64,000 bases of DNA from Pyropia haitanensis (taxonomy: Eukaryota > Rhodophyta > Bangiophyceae > Bangiales > Bangiaceae): the NCBI GenBank assembly GCA_008729055.1, contig SDUX01000010.1, forward strand, positions 930,001 to 994,000, given 5' to 3'. The notes below the pieces were generated by a model that was not told the origin of the DNA, did no database searches, and was given only the letters and a program-made list of their open reading frames with translations. The translations under genes and the position numbers were made by a program. Shown piece after piece: positions 40,700 to 50,460 of the stretch. Position 1 is the stretch's first letter, and the number at the start of each line of letters is the position of its first letter.

Positions 40700-42079
40700 T
40701 CATCCCTCGCTCTCCCGCCCGAGCACCGCCGTCGGGTCGCCCACCCCCCCCCCCATAAAGTCTTCCCGCAGCTGCCGCCCGCGCGTGCGGCTGATCGCCG
40801 GCCCCGCGCCCAGGATGTAGTCAAACGACGGCTCGGAGAGGTCGGTCAGGCCCGAGTAGACGCGCCCGCCGAGGCCGGCGCCGTCATCCGTCGCGCCGTC
40901 GTCGACAAACCCAATGATCGCGTCGCCGGCGGTGCCCGACCCGCCGGTCGTAATGGCCGCCGCCGCCGCCGCGGCGGCCGCCTCGCCCGCGTCCGACGAC
41001 CCGTCGTCCGTGTCGGCGTCGCTGCCGGCCGCGCCGCGCACCACCCCCGCCGCGGCGGCGGTGGCGGCCGCCGCGGCCGCCGCCGCGGCGGCCGCGTCCC
41101 CCGCCTCCCACCCGCGAACGGCGTCGCCCGCCGGGGCGGCACCCCCCCCGACGCCGCCGCCGCCGGCCGCCACCGCCAGGCTGCCGCCGCCCGCCATATC
41201 CGCCGACGGCGCGTCGACAACGGCGGTTGGCGGTGGCGTCGGCGGCGCGTCGCCCGCCTCGCTGCTGCCGCCGTCGGCGTCGCCGCCGCCGCGGGCGCCG
41301 CCCGCGCGGCGCCCCCGTGACCGGAGGTAAAGGATTGTCGACACGACGACCGCGACCGCGACGAGCGACAGCACCACCCCGAGGCTAATGGCGAGCGACC
41401 GGTTGCTGCCGCCGTCGTTTGCGTTGGTCGAGCCGCCGCTGCCGCCGCCGGCGCCGCCGCGGGGATCCTCGGTGGGGGACGGCTCGGGCTCGGGGGTGGC
41501 GGGGGGGGTGGGCTGCGTGACGGGGGGGGTCGGCGCGGGCGTTGGTGAAACGGGGGTGGGCGCCGGCGTGGCGGCGGGAGCGGTGGGCGACGGCACGGGC
41601 GTTGGCGTCGGCGCCGGGGTTGGCGCCGGTGTTGGCGTTGGCGCGGGAGTCGACGCCGGTGTTGGCGTCGGCGCCGGCGTCGGTGCCGGCGTCGGCGCGG
41701 GTGTTGGCGTCGGCACGGGTGTCGGCGCCGGCGTTGGCGCCGGCGTTGGCGCCGGCGTTGGCGTCGGCGTCGTGATTTCAATGATAATCTGTCGGGCGAC
41801 GGCGGCCACGCTGCCCGCCGCCGGCCGCGCGGCGGCGTCCGGCGACCGGTCCGCCCATATCGTCGCGGGCCGTACCGCCGCCGCGGCGGCCGATGCCGCC
41901 ACCGCCGCCACCGCCGCAACAGCTGCCGCCGCCACGACGGTCGTCCCCAGCCGAAGTCGGCCGGCCCGCCTCGGGCGGCCGCCGCCCCAAGGCGGTGGGC
42001 CGCGTCCCCGTCGCCGCCGGCGCATCACCGCGGCGGCAGCCACCCTCGACGGACAGCCACACGGCCTCCGATCGGTCAT
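40700..42079 (-). CDS. Single-pass membrane protein with Pro/Thr-rich stalk
   Basis: 459-aa protein of unknown function. Layout: Arg-rich start (MRRRRRGRG, about 19-27), a hydrophobic Val/Ala stretch (about 46-70) that can be a signal peptide or anchor, a TP/AP repeat stalk (about 103-205) built from APTP and PTPTP units, a Gly/Asn linker, a clear transmembrane helix [20 protein letters not shown] (about 227-251) followed by the stop-transfer RSRGRR, and an Ala/Asp-rich cytosolic tail. The Thr/Pro stalk is typical of heavily O-glycosylated surface proteins, so a cell-wall or surface protein with the stalk outside is likely. The DNA behind the stalk is a GGCGTT/GGCGCC hexanucleotide repeat. 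The start at 42079 (MTDRRP) was chosen over 42130, which adds an unlikely Phe/Pro leader. Confidence 0.65.
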   Translation of the reverse strand: MTDRRPCGCPSRVAAAAVMRRRRRGRGPPPWGGGRPRRAGRLRLGTTVVAAAAVAAVAAVAASAAAAAVRPATIWADRSPDAAARPAAGSVAAVARQIIIEITTPTPTPAPTPAPTPAPTPVPTPTPAPTPAPTPAPTPTPASTPAPTPTPAPTPAPTPTPVPSPTAPAATPAPTPVSPTPAPTPPVTQPTPPATPEPEPSPTEDPRGGAGGGSGGSTNANDGGSNRSLAISLGVVLSLVAVAVVVSTILYLRSRGRRAGGARGGGDADGGSSEAGDAPPTPPPTAVVDAPSADMAGGGSLAVAAGGGGVGGGAAPAGDAVRGWEAGDAAAAAAAAAAATAAAAGVVRGAAGSDADTDDGSSDAGEAAAAAAAAAITTGGSGTAGDAIIGFVDDGATDDGAGLGGRVYSGLTDLSEPSFDYILGAGPAISRTRGRQLREDFMGGGVGDPTAVLGRESEG

Positions 42080-45000
42080 GGGACAGTCACGCGGGAAGGC
42101 GGGGGGAAAGAAGGGAGAGAGAAAGAACAATACGCAGGGACCGGGGTCAACACCGGCGGCTCACGCTCACCCGGCGGGAGGTGGTGATGGTGGCGGACGT
42201 GGCGGACAGCTCAGCCCCGTACCGCCGACCGTTGTCCCGCGGAAGGGGGTCGGGCGGGAAGCGCCCCCGGTTCCTCCCAGACCCCCCCGCGGCGGTATCG
42301 GGGACGCGCGGGGAGCCGCGACGGGCGGGGCGGGCGGCGGCGAGTCCCGCCGAGCCCACCACCCCTCCCTGCCTCTCTCCCACGGGGCGGGCGGGACCGG
42401 TGGCGGTGGCGACCCCCTCAGGCAGCCCTTTCCACGCACACTGTCGGACGGCACGCCCCACTCGGGGGCCCGCTCCCGGGGGGGGTTCCCCACCCCCGCA
42501 CCGAGCGAACGCGCACAGCGCGCAGAAGGGGGGACGGCGGCTCTCCCTACAACGCCCACAGTCGTTGGTTCAAGGGGGGGGCCCCCCCAAATTGGGGGTC
42601 ACCAAGGGGGGGGGGGGGGGGGGGGAGGGGCACGCAGCGGACGGGGGCCGAGCGCGGGCGGGGACACCCCGCCGGCGGCAGGCGGCAGCAACGTACGCAC
42701 GGGGGAGCAGGCGGGGTGGTGGTGATGACGGGCGTGCGCGGCGCGCGGCGTGCGGGTACCGCCCCTTTGGCGGCCGCGCGGCGGGCGGGCGCGTCCCACA
42801 GCAGCGGCGGGAGCACAGGCGGAGCTGCCGCCGGGGCGCCGCTGCTCGCGCGCGCGGCGGTCGCGACGCCAGCGGCGGCGGCTACGTGAAGACGATGACG
42901 GCCACGGCGGGTGGTCCGGTGGGGGGAGGCGGGGGGAGGGGGGCGGGGGGGGGGGGGGGCGTCAGCTGGGGGCGGCGGCCGACGCGGCGCGGTCGGCCCG
43001 CGGACAAACGGCGTCGGGTGGGTGCGCCGGCTGGCGTGCGCGCCCCCCGCGTCGTGAGCGCGCGCCCGACGGCCAACGGCACCCCCCCTTGCCCCCCCTG
43101 CGCGGCGTGTACGTGAGGGGACAGCGGACGCGTGGTCGGGGTTTACAGCCGCGGGGACCCCACGGGCCGTCGAGGGGCGCACCAAACGGTCCCCACCTTG
43201 TGGAGCTGCAGCTGTGGCCCGTGGCTGGGGGGTGTTGTGTGTGATCGTCGGCGGCAGCAGACCCCCCAGCCGTCTCCAATTGGCAGAATGAAAGGGGTTG
43301 GCGGAAACGCAAGGGGGGGGGGTGGGGGGGGTGGCGGCGCGCCGCGTCGACAGGCGTGCGTCGTCGGGAGGAAGAAGAAGAACAGAACAGAGTTTTCCAA
43401 CGGTGCGGGCTCCGGGGGGCCAACGGAACCGGGCGGCGGCCCCAGTTTTGACCGTCGTGGCGTTCCGTCTGCGGTGGTGCTGACACCCCCCCAGCCACGG
43501 GTGGTGCGTGCACGGGTTGGACCGCCTGGCTGTTTGGCTGTGTGTGTGCTGGTGGTGGGGCGAGCAGGGGGGGGTGGTACGGGAAGACAGTTTGACGCTG
43601 GCGCCTGTGCTGTACGCGGCCGCCACGGAACGGGCGGGCGCGCCGGGGTACGCCACGCACCGGCGCCGCCCGCGGCGCGCCCGTCGGTCGAGGCCGACGA
43701 TGGGCGCGGGGGCGCGGGGAGCGCGCGGATTCGTCGGGCGTGGCGGAAACCCGCGCCCGCGGCGCGGCTCGCCCCGCCACGCGGCGCGCGGTCGCCGCGG
43801 CGGCCACGGCGGGGGGACGTAGAAAAAAAAAAAGCAAGCCGCGCACCTCGTGGGTGTGTGTGGGGTGCGGGTGGAGCGGCGGCCCGCAAGGGGGACGGAC
43901 GTCCGTGGGGGGGTCCGCCAGGGGCGGGACGTTCCCATTTGGCTTTTCTCTGCCCGTGGCTCGTGCGTGGGTGGGGACCGCCAGCGGGGAAGGTGCCAGC
44001 TGGCACCCACCCGCCGGGCTGCTGTCCTTCCCAAGCCTCATCTACGGCGCGCGCATCCGATCGAAATTTTTTTGTTCCTACCCACAACAAACTTGGTGGT
44101 GAGTGCGCTGTCCCGCCACGAGGCCTCGCCGCCCCTCCACAAACGGGGCGTGCAGAGCGGGTTTTTCTCCCCGTTCGCGCCCACCTGCTGGTCGCCTGCA
44201 GCTCCCGGCGAGGTCTGTGGAGGGCACGGATGGGGCATGGCGTTTGATCGGCCCGGGGCGTGCCGTCGTCACTGTCAACGCCAGTCGCAACGGGCGGTCG
44301 CCGTCGAGACCCTGGGGCCGTCACACCCGCTCCACCCTTCTTCCACCCGGCAAGCCCCTACTTCCGCCCATTGGCCGTAGACCGGGTGGTGTACAGTGAG
44401 ACTGTACAGTACGTGTTGAACGTACAGCTGCGCGTTCAGCGGATGGCTCTGGTCGCAACGGATCGCCACGGCCAGAGACTTGCTGCTCTCGGCACAGGAC
44501 GGACGACGCGGGTGTGTCAGCGTCCGCTCTCTCGGGCGAGTCGCCCAACAGAGTTACATACAGTGACGGTTGGCTTGGCATGAATTTTTTTGGGGGGGCG
44601 GCAGGCACGCACGGGGCTTTCTTCAAAGCGGTCCTCGTTCCAACTTGCGTGTGCTGTTTATTCCTTTCTCTCCCACCGCCCGCCTCGGGTCTGCGCGCAC
44701 TCGCGTCGCTCGGCGGGACGCGGCCTATTTCCGGGTGTCTGGCGATTCAGCGGCCATCGTTGGGTTCCCCAACAAGTCCTCCGCTTGACGGCGTGGCTGG
44801 CATTGCTTGCGCAGCGGCCTGCCGGGTGGTGTTGAGTGGAAATCGCGCGGCTGCGAGGCGGGCGGCGGTTGCATGGGAAATTCGGACGGCGTCCGTCGGC
44901 GACGGGAAGCTCAAAATTCTCGCCTACACGTTCGCACCAATCAGGTGGGGTACTACTCACAGAGCGGCTCCCTCCAGAGGCCACAAAAAGGGGGGCCACT

Positions 45001-45209
45001 CTTAAAGTGGTCCCCGCCCGGTTCCTCTCGAGCAGGACCCCCAGCGTGATCCGTCCGCCTCCCCGCCCTCTTCACCGTCCCCGTCGCTCGCCTTGCCCGC
45101 CGCCGCCGTCACGGCCATCACCCCCGCCGCCGCCGTCACGGCCATCCCCCCCGCGCCGTCACGAACCGCCCCCTCCCCCCCCCCCCCCCTCCGGCGGGCT
45201 CGCCCCACC
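42080..45209. other. Long intergenic region with G-runs
   Basis: Contains long G homopolymers (about 42606-42625, 42945-42960 and 43313-43325) and overlapping low-complexity frames without domains. It turns AT-richer at about 44340-45000, just before the AFG2-like gene, with CCAATCAG at 44937-44944. No RNA gene recognised. Confidence 0.4.
44937..44944 (+). promoter_or_regulatory. CCAAT box upstream of the AFG2-like gene
   Basis: CCAATCAG lies in an AT-richer stretch 266 bp before the start codon. The same octamer, reversed, recurs in each macrosatellite module. Typical CCAAT-box sequence; activity not shown. Confidence 0.35.
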
Positions 45210-45748
45210 ATGAACGGCGTGACGCTCCTCGCAACGGCCGCCGTGCCGCCGCTGCCCGGCGATGTCGGCATGGTACGCGCCCGCCCCGCCGCCGCCGCCG
45301 CCCGCCACCGCCGTGGCCGCCCGCCGCCCCACCCCGCCACGGCGGCGGCGTCCCCCCCCCCCCCCCCCCCCCCCGCCGCCGCGCTGGGTGCCGCCGCGCG
45401 TGTCCCGCCTGTACCATTCTTGCTGACGCCGCTCCCGCTTTTTTTTTTTTTTTTGGACGCCCGCTGCGCTGTCGCCCCGCGTCCGCCCCGCCGACGGCGG
45501 CGCCGCCGCCGCCGCCGGTGCGCGCGGCGCGCTCGCCGCGCGCGCGGCGGCGCACCCCCCCCCCCCCTGCGGAGGTTGCCCTTGACCCCTGTGCCGCGTG
45601 CGTATCCCCCGCGCCCCCCGCACCACCCACAGGCGCGCGTGCGGCTGCCACTCGCGGCGTTTGCCGCTACCGGCCTCCTCCCTGGCGACACGGTGCTCGT
45701 CACCCCCGCCGGCGCACCCTCCACGCCGGCCACCACCACCACCATCAC

Positions 45749-45781
<33 letters not shown>

Positions 45782-46119
45782 GCCTACCACCACCATTGCC
45801 GTTGCGTGGCCGCTGCCACCCGGCGCGACGCCGCCGCCGCCGCCACCGCCGCCACCGGCCGACACCACCACCACCACCACCACCACCACCGCCGCGACGC
45901 CGCCGCCGCCGCCGCTGGTGCGCGTGCCCCTCGACCGCACCCTGTCGACGGCGCCGCCGCCAGCGGCGCCCCACCCGCCACCGCCGCCGCCGCCGGTTGG
46001 CCCGTCGGCCACCCCCGCCGCCGCCGCCGCCGCCGCCGCCACCGCCACCGCCGCCACCGCCGCCGCCGCCGCCGCCCCGGCCCTCACCCTCGTGCCGCTG
46101 GTGCCACGGCGGCCACGCC

Positions 46120-46157
<38 letters not shown>

Positions 46158-46493
46158 GGCAGTGGGCCCGCGCCGGCCACCGCGCGGCACGCGACGGCGA
46201 CCGCGGTGCCCCCCCCCGCCGGCGGCACCACCACCATTGCCAACGGCGGCAGCGACGGCGGCGGCGACGGGCGGCGAACGGCGGCGGCGGCGGCGGCGGC
46301 GGCGGCGTGGCTGGGCGACCTCCTCACCTCCCCCGCCCTCGCCGGGCGGCCGCTCCCGCCGCGCCTGCGGGTGGCCCGCCCCGCCGCGGCGGGCGTTGCC
46401 GCCACCGCCGTCGCGGTGTGGGAGGTGGTGCTGTCCGCGACGGCTGGCGACGGCGGCGGCCGTGGCGGCAGCCGCCGCGGCAGCCGCCACCGC

Positions 46494-46533
<40 letters not shown>

Positions 46534-47109
46534 GGCGTGCCGCGGCGGTGGTGGCGGCGACGGCGGCGGCGTCGGCGGCGGGGCTGGTCGCCACCACCCT
46601 CACCACAACGCTGACGGTCCTCCCCCCCCCCCACCCCCCCCCCCCACACCGGTCCCCCGGTGGCGCCCCCCCCCCCCCCACCCCCCCCCCCCCCTGCTCC
46701 GCCGCGGCACTCGCGCTCCTCACCTCCCTCCTCACCGCCAACGTGGCGGCGGCGGCGGCGGAAGCGGGCGCCACCCCCCCCGCGGGGGTGCTCCTGTCGG
46801 GGCCGCCGGGCGTTGGCAAAACCTCCGCCGTCGACGCCGCCGCCGCCCAGACGGGCGTGCCCCTGTTTGTCTTGCACGCCGCCGCCGCGGGGGGGGGGGG
46901 GGGCTCGCCGCCACCTTTCGCCGCGCCCGTGCCGCCGCGGACGCGCGCGCCGCGGCCGCTGCTGCGGCGGCCGCCGCCGCCGCCGCCGCGGCGGCGGCGG
47001 CGGGTGGGGTGGCGGCGGCGGAGCGGCCGCCACCCGCCGCGTCGGCGGTGCTGCTGCTGGTGGATGAGGTCGACGCGCTGTGTGGGAGCCCGTCGGCGGG
47101 TGGCACCGC

Positions 47110-47148
<39 letters not shown>

Positions 47149-47564
47149 GGCGGCGCTCGCGGCGCTGCTCGACACGGCCGGCGGGTACTCCCCCCCCCCC
47201 ACGGCGGCTACCTCCTCGTCGTTGCCGCGACCAACCGCGCCGCCGCGCTGCCGGCCGCCCTGACCCGCCGCGGGCGGCTCGAGCCGGCGCTCCGCCTCGC
47301 GCCGCCCGACGCGGCGGAGCGCGCGGCGGTGGTGGGCGGCCTCGTCGCCGCCGGGGGGGGGGCCGCCGCCGCCCGCCTCGCCGCCCGCGTCGCCGCCGCG
47401 ACGCCGGGCTTTGTCGGCGCGGACCTGGCGCTCCTCGCCGACCGCGCGCGCGCGGCCGCCGCGGACCGCCGCTCGCGGCGGGCGGCGCGGCGGGCGGCGC
47501 GGCGGGCGGCGCGGCGGTGTTCCCCCCCCGGCGTGGCGGCGGTGGGGGCGGCGGCTGCGGCGGC

Positions 47565-47595
<31 letters not shown>

Positions 47596-48601
47596 GCGGC
47601 ACCCGCCGCGCCCGCGGCGGATCCCCCCCCCCTCCGGTGGGCCGACTGGGCGGCGGCGCTGCGCCACGTGGGCGCCTCGACCCTCCGGTGCGGGGTGGAG
47701 GCGGCCCCCCCCCGGGCGCCGAGCCGCGCCGGCTGGGCCGCCATTGGCGGCGCGGCGGGTGCCAAGGCGCGCCTCGCCGCGGCGGTGGGCTGGCACACCC
47801 CCCCCGCCGCCGCCGCCACCGCCGCCGCCCTGCGCCTGTGCGCGCCGCGGGGGGTGCTGCTGCACGGCCCGCCGGGGACGGGCAAGACCGCGCTGGTGCG
47901 GGCGGCCGCGGCGGCGGCGGCGGTGGCGTTTCTGCGCCTCGAGCCGGCGGCGGCCTACTCGGCCTACCTGGGCGAAGCGGAAGCGACGGTCCGCCGCGCG
48001 TTTGCCACCGCGCGGGCGGCGGCGCCGGCGGTGCTGTTTTTGGATGAGCTCGACGCGCTCGTCGGCTGCCGCGCCGCGTCGGCCGGGGGGGTGCCGCCGG
48101 GGGGGGGGGGGGGGGCGCCGGCGGCGGCGGCGCCGGCGTACGCCGGCGGGTGCTCGCCACGCTCCTCACCGAGATGGACGGCATCGCCGCGGCGGCGGGG
48201 GTGGTGGTGATGGGCGCGACCAACCGGCCCGACCTGCTCGACGCCGCCCTCCTCCGGCCCGGCCGCTTTGACGACCTCCTCCCGGTGCCCCCGCCGGCGG
48301 GCGTCGCGGAGCGGGTGGCGGTGCTCGCCGCGGCGGCGGCGGCGCGGGGGGTGCCCCTGGGGGGGGGGGTCGACCTGCCGCGCGTCGCCGAGGCGGTGGG
48401 GGGGGGGGGGTCCGCCGCCACCCTCGCCGCGCTGGTGTGCGAGGCGGCGATGGTGGCGGTGCGGGAGGAGGTGGCGGCGGCGGCGGGGGGGGGGCGGGGG
48501 GGGGGGGGGGGGCGCCTGGGGGGGGGGGGGGGTGCGTCGAGCAGCGCCACTTTGACGCGGCGCTCGCTGGCGCGGCGCCCTTTGCCACCGACGGCGGCTG
48601 A
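45210..48601 (+). CDS. AFG2/SPATA5-like double AAA ATPase, frame broken at homopolymers
   Basis: Type II AAA ATPase of the Cdc48/AFG2 class. Exon 1 is [21 protein letters not shown]; after a 360-nt intron, [24 protein letters not shown] and AVAWPLPPG resemble the AFG2/SPATA5 N-domain. D1: [15 protein letters not shown] (Walker A, 46799-46840), [11 protein letters not shown] (Walker B), [22 protein letters not shown]2: [19 protein letters not shown] (about 47857-47910), [12 protein letters not shown], then [12 protein letters not shown] and [20 protein letters not shown], the latter two strongly AFG2-like. The C-terminus is [20 protein letters not shown], stop at 48599. AFG2 acts in cytoplasmic maturation of pre-60S ribosomal subunits, and SPATA5 also in mitochondrial biology. 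Four frame changes are needed, each inside a G- or C-run: about 46890-46905, 47190-47200, 48088-48117 and 48486-48532. Poly-Ala insertions are abundant. Another Cdc48-class member is the main alternative. Confidence 0.7.
45273..45632 (+). other. Intron in the AFG2-like gene
   Basis: Donor ATG|GTACGC, acceptor CACCCACAG|GCGCGC, 360 nt, phase 0. It contains a run of about 18 T at 45437-45454 and pyrimidine-rich tracts. Removing it joins GDVGM directly to [10 protein letters not shown]. Confidence 0.75.
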
Positions 48602-48844
48602 CGTAGGGGGGAAGGGGGGGGGGAGCGCACACTGGCCGTCTACTAGCTAGTCCGCCGCCACGGCCGTGCCGTGGCGTGCCTGGGGGGGGGGGCGGGGTGC
48701 GTCGAGCAGCGCCACTTTGACGCGGCGCTCGCTGGCGCGGCGCCCCTTGCCACCGACGGCGGCTGACGTGGGGGGGAAGGGCGGGGGGAGCGCACACTGG
48801 CCGTCTAGCTAGTCCGCCGCCACGGCCGTGCCGTGGCGTGCTGC
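48515..48844. repeat. 165-bp tandem duplication of the AFG2 gene's 3' end
   Basis: Copies 48515-48680 and 48681-48844, offset 165 bp, include the last ~22 codons, the stop and the 3' flank (GCGCACACTGGCCGTCTA). They differ at a few sites, for example CTACTAGC in the first and CTAGC in the second, and by G-run lengths. The second copy is not part of the coding sequence because the first copy already has the stop. Confidence 0.9.
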
Positions 48845-49074
48845 TGGTGTCGCGGACGCCCTCGCTGCGGTCGCTGCTGCCGTCCCAGACTATATTTTTT
48901 CTTTGTTTTGGTTTGTTTGCGCGCCCATCCCCTCGCCTGCTGCTGCTGCGGAGCAGTCGGGCGGCGTCCGCCACCGCCCCTATTCCCCCCCCCCCCCCCC
49001 CCCCTCCCACCCCCGCCCCCAGCCCCCTTCCTGCCCACCCGTACACGCAACACCCCCCCCCCCGCGCCCAACCG
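48845..49074. other. Convergent 3' flank
   Basis: Short spacer between AFG2 and the minus-strand Hint gene, with a T-rich stretch (about 48894-48918) and C-runs at 48985-49004. No gene seen. Confidence 0.4.
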
Positions 49075-50460
49075 CTAGTACCCGCGCGGCAACAACGCCG
49101 CGACCACCGCCGCCGGGCGGCCCTCGTGCAGCCACCCCCCCGCCGGGTCCGTGACGCCCAGCCGGTACGCCGCCCGCAGCGGCGCCAGCAGCGCGTGCGC
49201 CACCGCCGGGTGCACCGCCCGCGTGTAGGTGCTCACCGCCACCCCATTGACGACCACGTCCCCGGTGAGCGTGTGCGGCGCGTACAGGCCACGCCGCGTG
49301 ACGCGGTCAACGGCCGCGACGGTGAGCGGCCGGCCGTGGCCGTCGGTGAGGCGGTCCCCGACGCGGACGGTGGCGGCGGCGGCGAGGCCACCGTCCACGT
49401 AGAGGTAGTGGGAGGGGGAGAGGAGGAGGGGGGTGCGCGCCGCCTCGCCAGTGGTGGTGGTGATGGCCACAAACGAGGACAGCCGGGTGGGGTGCTGGTG
49501 GGACCACGCGTAGACGTCCGAGTGGGCGCCGCCGCCAACGTGGATGGCGGTGCCGAGCGTCAGGGCCGCCATCGTTACCACCGACCCGTCCGCGGTCCGC
49601 ACCGTCGCGTTGGCGGGGAAGCAGCTGTTTTCCTCGGCGGCAGGCGCCGGCGTCGCCGTTGGCGTCGCCGTCGCCGTTGCCGCCGCGGCGTTGCCCGCGG
49701 CGCCGCTGCCGCTGCCGCCGCCGCCGCCGCCCGCCTGCTGGTTGGTCGCCCCCCCGCCACCCGACACGCCCGGCCCCCGCTCATCGGGCGACCGCACATA
49801 GATGCACGCCTTGTCCGGCACGACCGTGCCCATATACGAGACGCCCGCCCCCCCCGGCAGCGTCAGGTTGGTCAGCAGCACCACGTCCTCCTCCTCGTGG
49901 ACAAACACGACCGCCGCGCCACCCGGCAGGAGCGTCGACCCGCACGTCCGTGCCGACGACTCGACGCCGAGGAGGAAGCCGCGCGTGTTGGCAAACAGCG
50001 CGTCGACAATCGCGTCGGTGAGGCCCGGCACGGCGGTAAAGCCGAGGTCCCCCATCAACGCCGCCTTGGTCAGCAGCGCCGACGGCAGCACGTCGAGGCG
50101 GCCGCCGCTCGTGCACGCCACCCCGTCCGCGTGCATCGTCGAGTGGGGGATGGTAAACACGTTGCGCGCCGCGTCGGCAACGCCATTCGCGGCCATCCCA
50201 ATGGTCGCGGCGCACGGGTAGGCCGGGTTGTCGCCAAACTCGGTGAGGAAGCGGTACGTGCCGGTTACGTTGTTCTCGCCAAAGGCCCGCACCGATGGGA
50301 GGAACGACAGGCGGGGCGCGCCAGCGGCGGCAGTGGTGGTGGTGGTGGCGGTGGTGGTGGCGGCGGCGGCGCGGGGGGGGACCCGCGCTGCTGTGGTGGC
50401 GGCCGCCGCCGCCACCGCCGCCACCGACAGGGTCACCAACGCTCGGTGGGCGCGGCCCAT
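49075..50460 (-). CDS. Secreted protein with hedgehog-type Hint domain
   Basis: 461 aa. An N-terminal hydrophobic Ala/Val stretch after MGRAHR (about 5-25) looks like a signal peptide. Residues about 50-220 form an unrecognised Cys-containing extracellular region (GTYRFLTEFGDNPAYPC, NVFTIPHSTMHADG, with NVTG and NLTL N-glycosylation sequons), then a Gly-rich linker. Residues 280-460 match a hedgehog-class Hint (Hog) autoprocessing domain: CFPANATVRTADG with the nucleophile Cys280, FVAITTT, LLLSPSHYLYVDG (348-357, equivalent of the TxxH block, with Ser for Thr), VGDRL, LYAPHTLTGDVVVNG and VSTYT. By family precedent the domain should cleave itself before Cys280 and may attach a nucleophile such as a sterol to the N-terminal part. 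Activity is not shown. The frame is intact despite triplet tracts. Such proteins are scattered among protists, red algae and animals. Confidence 0.82.
   Translation of the reverse strand: MGRAHRALVTLSVAAVAAAAATTAARVPPRAAAATTTATTTTTAAAGAPRLSFLPSVRAFGENNVTGTYRFLTEFGDNPAYPCAATIGMAANGVADAARNVFTIPHSTMHADGVACTSGGRLDVLPSALLTKAALMGDLGFTAVPGLTDAIVDALFANTRGFLLGVESSARTCGSTLLPGGAAVVFVHEEEDVVLLTNLTLPGGAGVSYMGTVVPDKACIYVRSPDERGPGVSGGGGATNQQAGGGGGGSGSGAAGNAAAATATATPTATPAPAAEENSCFPANATVRTADGSVVTMAALTLGTAIHVGGGAHSDVYAWSHQHPTRLSSFVAITTTTGEAARTPLLLSPSHYLYVDGGLAAAATVRVGDRLTDGHGRPLTVAAVDRVTRRGLYAPHTLTGDVVVNGVAVSTYTRAVHPAVAHALLAPLRAAYRLGVTDPAGGWLHEGRPAAVVAALLPRGY

Noticed and set aside
42167..44400. Long overlapping frames on both strands upstream of AFG2
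   Set aside because: No domain, no consistent start context, low complexity; likely intergenic.
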